Below are positions 30,444 to 38,950 of a DNA stretch of 64,000 nucleotides, piece by piece. The position numbers were made by a program, and so were the translations under genes. The first letter of the stretch is position 1; every line of letters begins with the position of its first letter. The DNA is taken from assembly GCF_015595035.1 (NCBI RefSeq), contig NZ_JADNRN010000001.1, forward strand, positions 310,001-374,000, in the 5' to 3' direction. This DNA comes from Marinibium conchae (GTDB lineage Bacteria > Pseudomonadota > Gammaproteobacteria > Enterobacterales > Alteromonadaceae). The notes below the pieces were generated by a model. It ran no database searches, was not told where the DNA came from, and saw only the letters and a program-made list of their open reading frames with translations.

Positions 30444-31028
30444 ATGAGTAGTCGAAATGCTGAAAGTCGCATATTGGCGGCAGCGAGAGCGTTGTTCTTC
30501 GAGCATGGCGTACCAGCCGTAACAACTGATATGTTGGCGAAGGCTGCGCAAACCTCAAAAATGACCCTGTACAAGTATTTTCCGAGTAAAGAAGAATTGT
30601 TAGAAGCCGTAGTCGCTAAAGAAGTTGCACGAATTTATGAGCCGACCCAGGTTGATATTCATTCTAAGGATGATTTTGTGAAGGTTATTCATTCTTTCTG
30701 TACTAATCTGCTTAAGATCATTTTTGATCCTCAGATCGTGCGTTTTGACCAGCTCATGATTAGTCAAGCCCTCACCAATAGCGACATGTCGAAAGCCCAT
30801 TTCAGTCGCTGCTATGAGCCAACGATTGAAGAGCTAGCAAGACTGATTAATTTAGGTAAAGAAAGGGGCTATTTGGAATCAGTGCAATCTTCAAAAATAT
30901 TAGCCGATATCGTGATTTCGGCAATCTCTGGTGTGACTTACACTAAAGGTTTGCTAGGCTTTGACATACAAAAAACCAAAATCAAAAAACACGTTTCAAG
31001 CGTGTTGTCTGCGATCTTTAACTTTTAG
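30444..31028 (+). CDS. TetR/AcrR family transcriptional regulator
   Basis: 194 residues. The N-terminal helix-turn-helix is clear: ILAAARALFFEHG, then VTTDMLAKAAQTSKMTLYKYFPSKEELLEAVV at about 10-50. The C-terminal ligand-binding domain is variable, as usual. Divergent placement from the RND operon and the palindromes between them make it the probable repressor of the pump and of itself. No strong ribosome site precedes the ATG. The ligand is not predictable from sequence. Confidence 0.92.
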   Translation: MSSRNAESRILAAARALFFEHGVPAVTTDMLAKAAQTSKMTLYKYFPSKEELLEAVVAKEVARIYEPTQVDIHSKDDFVKVIHSFCTNLLKIIFDPQIVRFDQLMISQALTNSDMSKAHFSRCYEPTIEELARLINLGKERGYLESVQSSKILADIVISAISGVTYTKGLLGFDIQKTKIKKHVSSVLSAIFNF

Positions 31029-31037
31029 CTTTGCTCA

Positions 31038-31060
31038 ATCGCGAATGCGTCTCTCGCGAT
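31038..31060. terminator. Hairpin between convergent tetR-type and aspA-type genes
   Basis: ATCGCGA (31038-31044) and TCGCGAT (31054-31060) with a 9-base loop, between two converging stops. No T-run follows on either strand, so terminator activity is uncertain. Confidence 0.35.
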
Positions 31061-31079
31061 AACAAATAACAGGCTTTGA

Positions 31080-32045
31080 CTAGATCCTTGTTTTATCTGC
31101 AAGTGCGAATGCAACATTTAGGTGATAGTAGGCTGACTCACCAATAAAGTGCGGGTAGACTTCGCTGCTTCCTTGCCAGAGGATCGCATTGTGGTCAAAA
31201 TCTAAAAACACTGGTTCGCCCTCGTTCAACGCAAGGAAGTCTTTATCTTGGAGCATAGGGTGGATCATTGCGCATTTATGGCCATCTTCATCAAGCGGAT
31301 AAGAGACCTCTTCGGTGAGCCTGAACGCATCTACCGGTGTTAACTCACTCAGCAATCGTAAAGCGTCTTCGTCACCATTAAGATGTTGATTCCAAGCTTG
31401 GCAGAAGGCTAAAATTGCTCTCGTCATGGTTTCGGTCTGAAGGTAGGCCGCGGGGCGAAGCACCCCTTGTGGTTGTGGACCGACTTCAATCATCACGCCA
31501 CGTTTACCCACCGTGCACAAGTAAGCATGGTCTGCGAAAGGCTTTTCATCTTCAATTAAAATCACTGCTTCTGGCATTTGTGCTTTGACAAAACGCGCCA
31601 TTGCGCTATTAAAGTCGTCTAATTCTAAAATAATCAGGGTTGGACCCATGTTGCTCGTTGTGTTGTGCACATCAATCACTAAGTCGGTTCGAGATTCATG
31701 TTTGGGGCCATAGCGATGGTTAAACTCAATTGCTAGTTGGTGTTCAAGGTTTTCACCGCTTAGCACACTGAGCTTTTCCTGACTGAATTGACGGTTAAGA
31801 TCTTCTTCTACAAAGCGAGCGCGCTTTTCTATCGCTAACTCATTCACAAGGCAAGTTTCGAGGCTAAAGTTTGCGTTATCACCGAGTATTGAGTGTAGTT
31901 TATGAGCTTTATTTCTTTGTATTTTACGTACAAACTCAATACCTGAAAGTTCATTGCCATGAGTTCCTGCTGCCAATAAAACGCTAGCAATAGGTTTTTC
32001 AGTTGATTGAGCATCGTTTGCTTGCTCGAACGAAGAACTTGTCAC
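31080..32045 (-). CDS. Aspartoacylase-like zinc hydrolase (AspA/AstE family)
   Basis: 321 residues. Motifs of the aspartoacylase branch of the M14-like amidohydrolases: GTHGNELSG supplies the His and Glu zinc ligands, DLNRQF the substrate-binding Arg, DVHNTTSNMG the third ligand, and IEVGPQPQG the catalytic Glu. Family enzymes release acetate from N-acetyl-aspartate or related N-acyl amino acids. The GTG start lies two bases after the yacG stop with AAGGAA upstream, so translation is coupled to yacG. Distinguishing it from succinylglutamate desuccinylase rests on the NTTSNMG motif; the natural substrate is not proven. Confidence 0.82.
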   Translation of the reverse strand: MTSSSFEQANDAQSTEKPIASVLLAAGTHGNELSGIEFVRKIQRNKAHKLHSILGDNANFSLETCLVNELAIEKRARFVEEDLNRQFSQEKLSVLSGENLEHQLAIEFNHRYGPKHESRTDLVIDVHNTTSNMGPTLIILELDDFNSAMARFVKAQMPEAVILIEDEKPFADHAYLCTVGKRGVMIEVGPQPQGVLRPAAYLQTETMTRAILAFCQAWNQHLNGDEDALRLLSELTPVDAFRLTEEVSYPLDEDGHKCAMIHPMLQDKDFLALNEGEPVFLDFDHNAILWQGSSEVYPHFIGESAYYHLNVAFALADKTRI

Positions 32046-32047
32046 TA

Positions 32048-32293
32048 CTATTCCTTAAAGAAGTCTTTTTCTTGATCAGCCAACATCGCTTCGATTTGCT
32101 CTATATCGATATCAGGGGCAATACCGGGCAATTCCATTTCAGAATCTTTATTAGCCCCGCTGGGTATTGCGTTTTCTTCATTTGCCCATTGACCCAAATC
32201 AATCAATTGACAACGTTTGCAGCAGAAGGGGCGGAATTCACTCTCAGGTATCCATTCAACTTTTTTCTTACATGTGGGGCAGTTTACGTTCAT
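32048..32293 (-). CDS. yacG: DNA gyrase inhibitor YacG
   Basis: 81 residues. The four-cysteine zinc site is complete: [11 protein letters not shown] followed by [20 protein letters not shown]. YacG binds the GyrB C-terminal region and inhibits gyrase in E. coli. The acidic C-terminal tail is longer than in E. coli (65 residues). It follows zapD in the same direction, the order coaE-zapD-yacG being typical for gammaproteobacteria. Confidence 0.95.
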   Translation of the reverse strand: MNVNCPTCKKKVEWIPESEFRPFCCKRCQLIDLGQWANEENAIPSGANKDSEMELPGIAPDIDIEQIEAMLADQEKDFFKE

Positions 32294-32340
32294 TACTTTT
32301 TCATCTTTCGCTTATATTTTGTACAAATAACTCTAGACAT

Positions 32341-33093
32341 TTAGCAGCAAGCTATTTCAAATTCTATTGGGCCTGTGAGGCTCTCGCTGCCATCTTCAGT
32401 CGAAATAAGATTCATAAAACGGATGCCATAGCGATATTTGTTACCGCTAAGCACGGGATAATAGCCTTCGGTGTTCGCACAGCGAACGCGTATCAAGTCA
32501 ATTTTTTCAGTAACAACACCTTGGTAAAAAGCGTTGTTTGCGATCACTTTCTCGTATTTGCTGCGTTCACGAAGAAACTGCAGTAATAAGTAGATGTTTT
32601 CGCGCACTAAATTCAATTGCTCAACCCACAATTTAATATCTTTTTCCCGGACGTCTTTGTGCTGTTTCATCCAGCAAAACAAATGCGGCAGGTCAAAGCT
32701 AGTGGCACCGCCTGGTATTGAAAAGCGCTGGCGGATACTCGATAGGAAACGATCCTCTTTGAGACTCGAGCCGAGCTTATTTGTTCGTTTTAAGTCATGA
32801 AGTAATTTGTGCAGCTTTTGTAGGGTTGCATCGAGTGCAGCAGAGTCAATGTTTGGATGCTGAGACCAATGCACCAAATTTTTTTCATGAACGTCAATGT
32901 CGCGAATAAAATCTGTCCGGATATCTAGCCGTTCGAGAAGGTCGAGAATAGTAAAGAGCAGGTCGAAAAACTGAATACTTCCGAATTCATTATCGAACTC
33001 AGCGCTGTGTTCAAGTTGCTTGAATAGTTGCTCCAATCGCAAATAATTTCTCACTTTTTCACAAAGCGGGAATTCGTAAACTGCGACTGGCAT
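32341..33093 (-). CDS. zapD: Cell division protein ZapD
   Basis: 250 residues, the usual length. The N-terminus VYEFPLCEKVRNYLRLEQLF and the C-terminal conserved VRCANTEGYYPVLSGNKYRYGIRFM region identify the YacF/ZapD family. ZapD bundles FtsZ filaments by binding the FtsZ C-terminal peptide, encoded in this window at 19202. AAGGAG precedes the ATG by 7 bases. A 187-base spacer with no recognisable element separates it from coaE upstream. Confidence 0.95.
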   Translation of the reverse strand: MPVAVYEFPLCEKVRNYLRLEQLFKQLEHSAEFDNEFGSIQFFDLLFTILDLLERLDIRTDFIRDIDVHEKNLVHWSQHPNIDSAALDATLQKLHKLLHDLKRTNKLGSSLKEDRFLSSIRQRFSIPGGATSFDLPHLFCWMKQHKDVREKDIKLWVEQLNLVRENIYLLLQFLRERSKYEKVIANNAFYQGVVTEKIDLIRVRCANTEGYYPVLSGNKYRYGIRFMNLISTEDGSESLTGPIEFEIACC

Positions 33094-33280
33094 TCAGTGC
33101 TCCTTGTTTTTTAGCTATTAATTTAAGAGTCTACAGGTTTTCGATGCATATGTTTAGTGCTTGTTTTAGCTGGAGCGCTAGAAAGGAGCAAAGAACGCGA
33201 GAAATTGATATTATTTCAACTAAAACAATGTAGATGTTGCCAAAGCGCGACGATATTCGAAGCACGGTGAAGCATGTAAT

Positions 33281-33880
33281 TTATTGGCTTTGTCGTAAAT
33301 AAAAATGGTGCAGTTTTTCGGTTTGAGCATGCAAATATGAAATGTCTTTCGTGTTTCTAATCAAGTCGTCAGCTTTTTCTATGCGTGTTTGTCTGCTGGC
33401 TTGTGCGGCCATGATTGATTTTATGGTGCTAATTGAACTGCCATCTCTATTAAGCGCTCTTTTTAACTGAGTATCTTCGTCAATATCAACCACTAGGGTG
33501 CGATTCACCATGGTGTTAAGGCCGTTCTCTATTAAAAGAGGAACACTTAAAATGCAATAGGGCGACTGTGCTTGTTGTGTTTGTTGCAACATTTCATTGC
33601 GTATCAAGGGATGAAGAAGAGCATTTAGCCACTGTTTATCTCCTTCATCTGAGAATACTTTAGCACGGAGCTTGGCTCTATCAAGAAAGCCATCGCTGCA
33701 TAACATAGTACTTCCGAATCGACCGACAATGGCCTCGAAACCCTCAGTGCTTGGCTCTACAACTTCTCGCGCAATGATATCGGCATCAATTACATCAATG
33801 CCCAAGTGTATAAAGTGGTCGCTCACAGTGGTCTTGCCAGACGCTATTCCACCGGTAAGCCCTACTATGTAAGTGCTCAT
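33281..33880 (-). CDS. coaE: Dephospho-CoA kinase
   Basis: 199 residues from the ATG at 33880, which overlaps the pilD stop (ATGA) and lets MSTYIVGLTGGIASGKTT begin the protein; the frame is open further upstream inside pilD but that is not expected to be used. P-loop GLTGGIASGKTT at about 7-18, then the DADIIAREVV motif and the lid region VPLLIENGL. It performs the last step of coenzyme A synthesis. It is coupled to pilD, as is common in gammaproteobacteria. Confidence 0.95.
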   Translation of the reverse strand: MSTYIVGLTGGIASGKTTVSDHFIHLGIDVIDADIIAREVVEPSTEGFEAIVGRFGSTMLCSDGFLDRAKLRAKVFSDEGDKQWLNALLHPLIRNEMLQQTQQAQSPYCILSVPLLIENGLNTMVNRTLVVDIDEDTQLKRALNRDGSSISTIKSIMAAQASRQTRIEKADDLIRNTKDISYLHAQTEKLHHFYLRQSQ

Positions 33881-34752
33881 AAGGTTGATAAATACCATGA
33901 GGCGATTGCATCGCCGTATAACATGCTTAGCCAACCTGCCGCGGCTAGATAAGGGCCGAAGGGAATGGCAAGAGTGCTATCCTTGCGCTGCACTAACATC
34001 AAGCTTATACCCACGATGGCCCCGACGATAGATGATAACAATATAACAATAGGCAAGTGTTGCCATCCAACCCATGCACCCAAGGCAGCGAGCAGTTTGA
34101 AATCGCCATATCCCATACCTTCTTTGCCCGTGAGCAGCTTAAAAGCCCAATAAACAGACCACAAACTTAAGTAACCGAGCATAGCGCCAATGATTGAATC
34201 AGTTGGGCTTATGGTGCCGTCAAAGCAGCTTACGCCTAAACCAAGCCATAGCATGAGCAGGGTAAGAGAGTCAGGCAACAACATCTTATCAAGATCGATG
34301 AAAGTCATCGCAATCAGTAACCACGTCGCGAAAATAAAGGCCACTCCTGTGATACCAAAACCTAATTGATAAGCAACGACCATTGAAAGAAGTGCGGTTA
34401 AAAGTTCTACAGCAGGATAACGAGCTGAAATAGGACCTTTACAACTACTGCATTTACCGCCCAATGCTAACCAAGAAAAAATAGGTATGTTCTCCCAGGC
34501 TCGTATTTTATGTTTGCACTTTGGGCAAGTGGAGTCTGGCTTAATTAGATTAAAGCTTGCTTGGGCTTCTGGCTCTTTGTCTGGTTTTTGCGAAAGCTCG
34601 ATATCACGTTGCCATTCACGTTCCATCATAATAGGCAATCGATGAATGACGACATTAAGAAAGCTCCCTACCAATAAGCTAACTATCCCGGTTGCTATGA
34701 TAAAAGCCACAGGATAATCAGTAATGAGTTGAATGATGGCGGTGTTTTCCAT
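33877..34752 (-). CDS. pilD: Type IV prepilin peptidase/N-methyltransferase PilD
   Basis: 291 residues, polytopic. The cytoplasmic loop has the CPKC and CSSC zinc tetrad (about residues 70-102) and the ARYPAVE motif. The aspartyl protease pair is visible as FIDLDKMLLPD and GYGDFKLLAALGAW. It cleaves the prepilin encoded at 36159 after Gly and methylates the new Phe, and also processes type II secretion pseudopilins. It follows a terminator after pilC, so it should have its own promoter between 34753 and 34830. Confidence 0.96.
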   Translation of the reverse strand: MENTAIIQLITDYPVAFIIATGIVSLLVGSFLNVVIHRLPIMMEREWQRDIELSQKPDKEPEAQASFNLIKPDSTCPKCKHKIRAWENIPIFSWLALGGKCSSCKGPISARYPAVELLTALLSMVVAYQLGFGITGVAFIFATWLLIAMTFIDLDKMLLPDSLTLLMLWLGLGVSCFDGTISPTDSIIGAMLGYLSLWSVYWAFKLLTGKEGMGYGDFKLLAALGAWVGWQHLPIVILLSSIVGAIVGISLMLVQRKDSTLAIPFGPYLAAAGWLSMLYGDAIASWYLSTL

Positions 34753-34831
34753 GCTTTTGTCCAGTTTTTATTTGATTGCACTTGTTAGTTAACAACGATG
34801 TGTTGCGTAAAGTCAAAGTAGCATGAGGAGC

Positions 34832-34858
34832 AAAAAAAACCAGCCTTTGGCTGGTTTT
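34832..34858 (-). terminator. Rho-independent terminator after pilC
   Basis: On the minus strand: AACCAGCC, a 3-base loop, GGCTGGTT, then eight T residues. It lies 16 bases after the pilC stop and separates pilC from pilD. Confidence 0.93.
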
Positions 34859-34873
34859 CCTAGTTGGTAAAGC

Positions 34874-36082
34874 TTATACAACATTACCCATTTCGAATAT
34901 TGGTAAATACATCGCTATAATCAGACCACCGATAACAACGCCAAGTACCGCCATAATCATAGGCTCAAGCAAGCTTGTTAAGCCATCAACCATATCGTCT
35001 ACCTCAGCTTCATAGATTGTAGCTATTTTATCGAGCATAGAATCAACCGAGCCCGATTCTTCACCGATAGCTATCATTTGCGTAACCATCGCAGGGAAGA
35101 TGTCTGTCGCTCGCATAGCAACATTCATTTGCAGGCCGCCAGCGACCTCTTTCTTCACAAAAAGAATGCCATCCCGAAATACTGCGTTGCCTGATGCGCC
35201 CGCAGCTGAATCTAGTGCACCAATGAGCGGAACACCTGCTGCAAAGGTGGTAGACAAGGTACGGGTAAATCGCGCTACTGACGCTTTTTTGAGAATTTCA
35301 CCGATGACCGGTATTTTTAAGGTGAATTTATCTACTTTGTCACGTAAATCAATCGATTTAGCATGTGCTTTTTTAAACGCTATCGCTCCAATAATGAGTC
35401 CAACGGCTAAGAACGGTCCATAATCGCGCATCATATTTGAAATCCCGATTACAAACTGAGTAAAGGCTGGGAGTTCGGCGCCAAAGCCATTAAAAATTTC
35501 TTCAAACTGAGGAACAACGAAGATTAAGAGAATTGATGTCACAATAGCTGCAACAACAATTACCGCGATGGGATAGAACATCGCCTTTTTAATTTTAGAC
35601 TTGAGTGCTTCTGCTTTCTCTTTATAAAGTGCAATTCGATCGTATATTGTCTCTAGTGCGCCTGATTGTTCGCCTGTTTGTACTAAATCACAGTAGAGGT
35701 CATCAAATTTATCGGGGTGTTTTCTTAATGCAGTGGATAATGGGTTACCGGACTTCACTTCATTGCCGATTTCACTGAGTAATACGCGCATGGAAGGATT
35801 CGTGTGACCTTGCCCGATCATGTCAATACTTTGAATGAGTGTTACGCCAGCACCAAGCATCGTTGCTAGTTGACGTGATAATACCGCTATATCCTGTGCG
35901 GTAATTTTTTGCTTACCGCTAAACAAAGGTTTAGCTAGTTTCTTTACTTTAGTTGCCGAAACACCTTGGCGACGGAGAAGGTTTTTCGCCTCTTGTATTG
36001 AGGCAGCGGTAATTTCCCCCTTCCCTGGTCTGCCAGTTTTGGTAGTGCCAACCCAAGTAAATGTCTCTGCTGTTTTCGCCAT
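34874..36082 (-). CDS. pilC: Type IV pilus inner-membrane platform protein PilC
   Basis: 402 residues with two GspF/T2SF domains (about 70-195 and 270-395), each followed by transmembrane helices. The family signatures QLATMLGAGVTLIQSIDM and LSTTFAAGVPLIGALDSAAG are visible. PilC is the membrane platform on which pilin is assembled and removed. It follows pilA with only a terminator hairpin between; the extension ATPase gene pilB, normally between them, is absent. Confidence 0.96.
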   Translation of the reverse strand: MAKTAETFTWVGTTKTGRPGKGEITAASIQEAKNLLRRQGVSATKVKKLAKPLFSGKQKITAQDIAVLSRQLATMLGAGVTLIQSIDMIGQGHTNPSMRVLLSEIGNEVKSGNPLSTALRKHPDKFDDLYCDLVQTGEQSGALETIYDRIALYKEKAEALKSKIKKAMFYPIAVIVVAAIVTSILLIFVVPQFEEIFNGFGAELPAFTQFVIGISNMMRDYGPFLAVGLIIGAIAFKKAHAKSIDLRDKVDKFTLKIPVIGEILKKASVARFTRTLSTTFAAGVPLIGALDSAAGASGNAVFRDGILFVKKEVAGGLQMNVAMRATDIFPAMVTQMIAIGEESGSVDSMLDKIATIYEAEVDDMVDGLTSLLEPMIMAVLGVVIGGLIIAMYLPIFEMGNVV

Positions 36083-36111
36083 GGTAATCTCTTTCTATTA
36101 ATTTTGAGACT

Positions 36112-36138
36112 AAAAAGCCCAGGCAAGCTGGGCTTTTT
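36112..36138 (-). terminator. Rho-independent terminator after pilA
   Basis: AGCCCAG and CTGGGCT arms around GCAAG, flanked by A5 and T5 on either side, so it can act in both directions. It lies 21 bases after the pilA stop and before pilC. Partial read-through would give the usual excess of major pilin over PilC. Confidence 0.9.
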
Positions 36139-36158
36139 ACATTATAGTATCACTCTAA

Positions 36159-36557
36159 TTAGCAAAGTGTTGCTGGATCACATACCGCAGACCAAGTAAC
36201 TGTAGTACCTGTGTATGCAGGAGTTAGCGTGTATGTTGCTGCGCCGCCGCCAGGCTTAACGATGCCAGATGAAGCAGAAGCAGTAGAAGTGATAACGCCA
36301 GCAGCAGTAGTAAGTAGAGTAGTGTCTGCTGGAATACCTCTAGTACCGCCGTCACAGCCAGTTAGTGTATTGTTTATCTGAGCACAAACTTCAACAGCAG
36401 ATTTAGCTGCTGCAGTTGCGTTAGTAACTTCAGTAAACTTCGCTTTTTCAGTATAACCTTGGTAAGCAGGTAAAGCGATAGCTGCAAGAATACCGATGAT
36501 TGCTACAACGATCATTAGTTCGATTAGTGTAAAGCCTTTTTGAGCTGAATTTTTCAT
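36159..36557 (-). CDS. pilA: Type IV major pilin PilA
   Basis: 132 residues. A 7-residue leader ending in Gly precedes [20 protein letters not shown], with the invariant Glu at mature position 5: the class III signal cleaved by PilD. The globular domain has four cysteines ([19 protein letters not shown] and a terminal Cys), probably two disulfides, the last closing a C-terminal D-loop. It is rich in Thr, Ala and Gly, as type IVa pilins are. GGAGA lies 8 bases before the ATG. The long leader has a terminator-like hairpin. Confidence 0.95.
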   Translation of the reverse strand: MKNSAQKGFTLIELMIVVAIIGILAAIALPAYQGYTEKAKFTEVTNATAAAKSAVEVCAQINNTLTGCDGGTRGIPADTTLLTTAAGVITSTASASSGIVKPGGGAATYTLTPAYTGTTVTWSAVCDPATLC

Positions 36558-36611
36558 TTTATATCTCCGAGCGTGGTCAACGCGTTTTTAATATTTGATT
36601 TTTGATTAGTT

Positions 36612-36644
36612 AAAAAGGTAAGTCTGGTAATTGCTTACCTCCTT
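36612..36644 (-). promoter_or_regulatory. pilA leader: strong SD and terminator-like hairpin
   Basis: On the minus strand AAGGAGGT (36644-36637) is followed at once by a hairpin, AGGTAAG pairing with CTTACCT (36640-36634 and 36622-36616), and then five T residues. The hairpin sits in the 5' untranslated region, about 60 bases before the pilA ATG, and it buries part of the perfect Shine-Dalgarno sequence. It looks like an attenuator or a leader-peptide ribosome site. No ATG, GTG or TTG follows the SD at normal spacing. Confidence 0.5.
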
Positions 36645-36657
36645 AACCTCGAAACTG

Positions 36658-36685
36658 AGTATAAGACCTGATATTCAAATGTGAA
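36658..36685 (-). promoter_or_regulatory. Probable sigma70 promoter of pilA
   Basis: On the minus strand TTCACA (36685-36680), 16-base spacer, TATACT (36663-36658). The start would be near 36651, giving a leader of about 94 bases. I saw no GG-N10-GC sigma54 site of the kind that drives pilA in Pseudomonas. Confidence 0.6.
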
Positions 36686-36738
36686 GTATGCTGTCGCATA
36701 CCCAAGTCTCTGAAACAACACCGGCGTTTATACTTTCG

Positions 36739-37668
36739 TTACTTCGTGTCTGGCGAAGAGCGGCGTTCCTGCAATGAAACTAGCGATAAATCTATTGCAG
36801 ATACATGTTTCGTTAATGCACCTGAAGAGATGTAGTCTATTCCCGTTGCTGCCAATTCCTGCAATCTTGCAAGAGTGATATTGCCAGACACTTCTATTTT
36901 ACACTTTCCGTCAGTGATTGCGACTGCTTCTTTTACTAGTTTTGTAGAAAAATTATCTAACATAATAGTATTGACATTACAGTTTAATGCTTGACGCAGT
37001 TCATCCAAAGTCTCTACTTCCACCTCTATAGCTGCATTTGGCTGCAATTTTCTTGCCTTGGTGACTGCGTTTTTAATTCCTCCACATGCTTCTATATGGT
37101 TTTCTTTTATAAGGTAAGCGTCGTACAAACCCATTCTATGATTTTGTCCGCCTGCGCATGCAACTGCATACTTTTGTGCTTGACGCATCCCCGGAAGCGT
37201 CTTTCGAGTATCTAGCAGTTTAGTTTTGCTACCCGTTAAATAACTAGCATATTTTGCTGTGACCGTGGCTGTGCCGCTGAGGGTTTGCAAAAAATTCAAG
37301 GCGCAGCGTTCAGCTGTTAAGATTGATCGTGCGTTTCCATGAATGGTCACCAAACATTGCTTTGCGCCAACATGATCGCCATCCTTGCATTGCCAGTGCA
37401 ACTCGACGCTGCTGTCAACCTGTTGAAATACTTCATTCACCCACTCTACACCGCAAATCACAGCTGCTTCTCGCGTTATAATTTGAGCATGCATCACTTC
37501 ATCTTCATTGATTAACATGGCGGTAATATCAAGTTCGCGTTGAGAAATGGCTAACGTTTCTGCTTGAGGCTGGCTAGAGCTAGGCACAAAATCAAAGCCT
37601 AAGTCTTCGGCAAGTGCTTGGTTGACTTGATAGGGGATATTCAGTTTGTATTCTGATATGAGTGACAT
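36739..37668 (-). CDS. nadC: Nicotinate-nucleotide pyrophosphorylase (quinolinate phosphoribosyltransferase)
   Basis: 309 residues. It has the N-terminal alpha/beta sandwich and the C-terminal barrel with conserved ERCALNFLQTLSGTAT, LLDTRKTLPGMR, CAGGQNHRMGLYD, IEVEVETLDE and MLDNFS motifs. It converts quinolinate and PRPP to nicotinate mononucleotide in NAD synthesis. It is divergent from ampE, as in enterobacteria where ampD lies between. Confidence 0.97.
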   Translation of the reverse strand: MSLISEYKLNIPYQVNQALAEDLGFDFVPSSSQPQAETLAISQRELDITAMLINEDEVMHAQIITREAAVICGVEWVNEVFQQVDSSVELHWQCKDGDHVGAKQCLVTIHGNARSILTAERCALNFLQTLSGTATVTAKYASYLTGSKTKLLDTRKTLPGMRQAQKYAVACAGGQNHRMGLYDAYLIKENHIEACGGIKNAVTKARKLQPNAAIEVEVETLDELRQALNCNVNTIMLDNFSTKLVKEAVAITDGKCKIEVSGNITLARLQELAATGIDYISSGALTKHVSAIDLSLVSLQERRSSPDTK

Positions 37669-37817
37669 ATTTATTACTTATATAATGAGTACGATTGCTT
37701 TTAGGAGTGGCCAGAATATTACTTGTTTATCGAGCACAATGAAACGGTGAATATTACTATGTGTTTGCTTTGCTGAGGTAAACTGTCATTTAATTATGCC
37801 AATACTTTGTACACTAC

Positions 37818-37826
37818 TGCTATACT
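37818..37826 (+). promoter_or_regulatory. Extended -10 promoter upstream of ampE
   Basis: TGCTATACT: a TGN extension and a 5-of-6 -10 hexamer (TATACT), about 50 bases before the ampE ATG. No good -35 is needed with an extended -10. Confidence 0.5.
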
Positions 37827-37875
37827 TAAACGGAAAGCTGTCTACATAATTTACGTATCAAGGAAAAAGCAACAC

Positions 37876-38757
37876 ATGACGCTTATTTCACTATTAATAG
37901 TTATGGCATTGGAGAGAGTCACTTCTAAAGCGCCCGAATGGCATATACACGCTTTAGTAGGTCGCTACATTCAGTTTTTGCAAGCTAGAAAGTGGTTTAA
38001 TGAAACTGCATCAACACTTTCATTGGTGCTCATTTCTTTATTACCGGCTTTATCACTTTACTTAATCGATTATCTTATCGATAACGGATTGTTTACTTTC
38101 GTACTCCAACTGATTACTTTGTGGGTCTGTTTGGGCTGCCCGATCACCAGGAAGAATTACAAACGTTATTTAGAAGCAGCAAATCGCAAAGACTTTGAAG
38201 CATGCTCACTGCATAGCCTTGCTTTTGGCAATACGAACGGCGATTTATCTAAAGTTGGGCAACAACTGGTTTTTGTTAATTATCGTCAATATGCAGCTGT
38301 CATTGTTGCTTTTATTTGTTTTGGTGTCGCAGGCGTTGTCTTTTATAGTATCGCAAAAGAGTTGCAGATATTTTCTCATAAGATGTCTGCCTGTGGCGGC
38401 GATCCAAATGAAGTCGATGAAGAAGTGATTGGTGAATGTGAAAAGGCCAACGCTGAGCTAGCCATTGATAAAATAATGCATGCCATTGATTGGCTTCCTG
38501 TCCGCATCACGGGTCTTGGCTTCTTAATCGTAGGACATTTTTCCAGAGCACTGACGATTTGGCTCCCATCACTTTTTGATCTGAAAACTTCTAGTAAAGA
38601 GACATTAGTTTCTGTTGCGGTTGCGGCTGAAGAGGTAGAGCCAAACAAGCAAAATTATGTCGACGAGCCCTGTATGTTAGTCAGATTGGTTAAGCGAAAT
38701 GTGATGTTTATGTTAGTAGGCGTGTCGATACTTACAATGGTCGGAGCAGTTGCCTAA
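37876..38757 (+). CDS. ampE: Inner-membrane regulatory protein AmpE
   Basis: 293 residues from the ATG at 37876, which has AGGAAA about 9 bases upstream; the frame is open 23 codons further but without a better start. MTLISLLIVMALERV is the AmpE N-terminus, and four or so membrane segments follow, with the last reaching the C-terminus. AmpE is a membrane protein associated with beta-lactamase induction and, in Enterobacteria, co-transcribed with the muramyl amidase ampD. ampD is not adjacent here. Confidence 0.88.
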   Translation: MTLISLLIVMALERVTSKAPEWHIHALVGRYIQFLQARKWFNETASTLSLVLISLLPALSLYLIDYLIDNGLFTFVLQLITLWVCLGCPITRKNYKRYLEAANRKDFEACSLHSLAFGNTNGDLSKVGQQLVFVNYRQYAAVIVAFICFGVAGVVFYSIAKELQIFSHKMSACGGDPNEVDEEVIGECEKANAELAIDKIMHAIDWLPVRITGLGFLIVGHFSRALTIWLPSLFDLKTSSKETLVSVAVAAEEVEPNKQNYVDEPCMLVRLVKRNVMFMLVGVSILTMVGAVA

Positions 38758-38794
38758 CACTCAGTCTTGGTTAATATTTAATCTAAATGAAATG

Positions 38795-38833
38795 AGCAAA
38801 AGTTGTTTAATTACAATGACTTTTGCTTTTTTT
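38795..38833 (+). terminator. Rho-independent terminator after ampE
   Basis: AGCAAAAGT (38795-38803) pairs with ACTTTTGCT (38819-38827), followed by a run of seven T. The rest of the 305-base spacer before pdhR holds the PdhR box and promoter. Confidence 0.85.
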
Positions 38834-38950
38834 ATGCCTCAAGCTAAGTTACTTGTATTTGTTAATAGCCAGTGAAAATACAGTTAATGCCTTCCTTTAT
38901 TAGCGCTAACGCTTGTTCGTGAAGCAAAAGTTAATTACACTTACTTGGTT

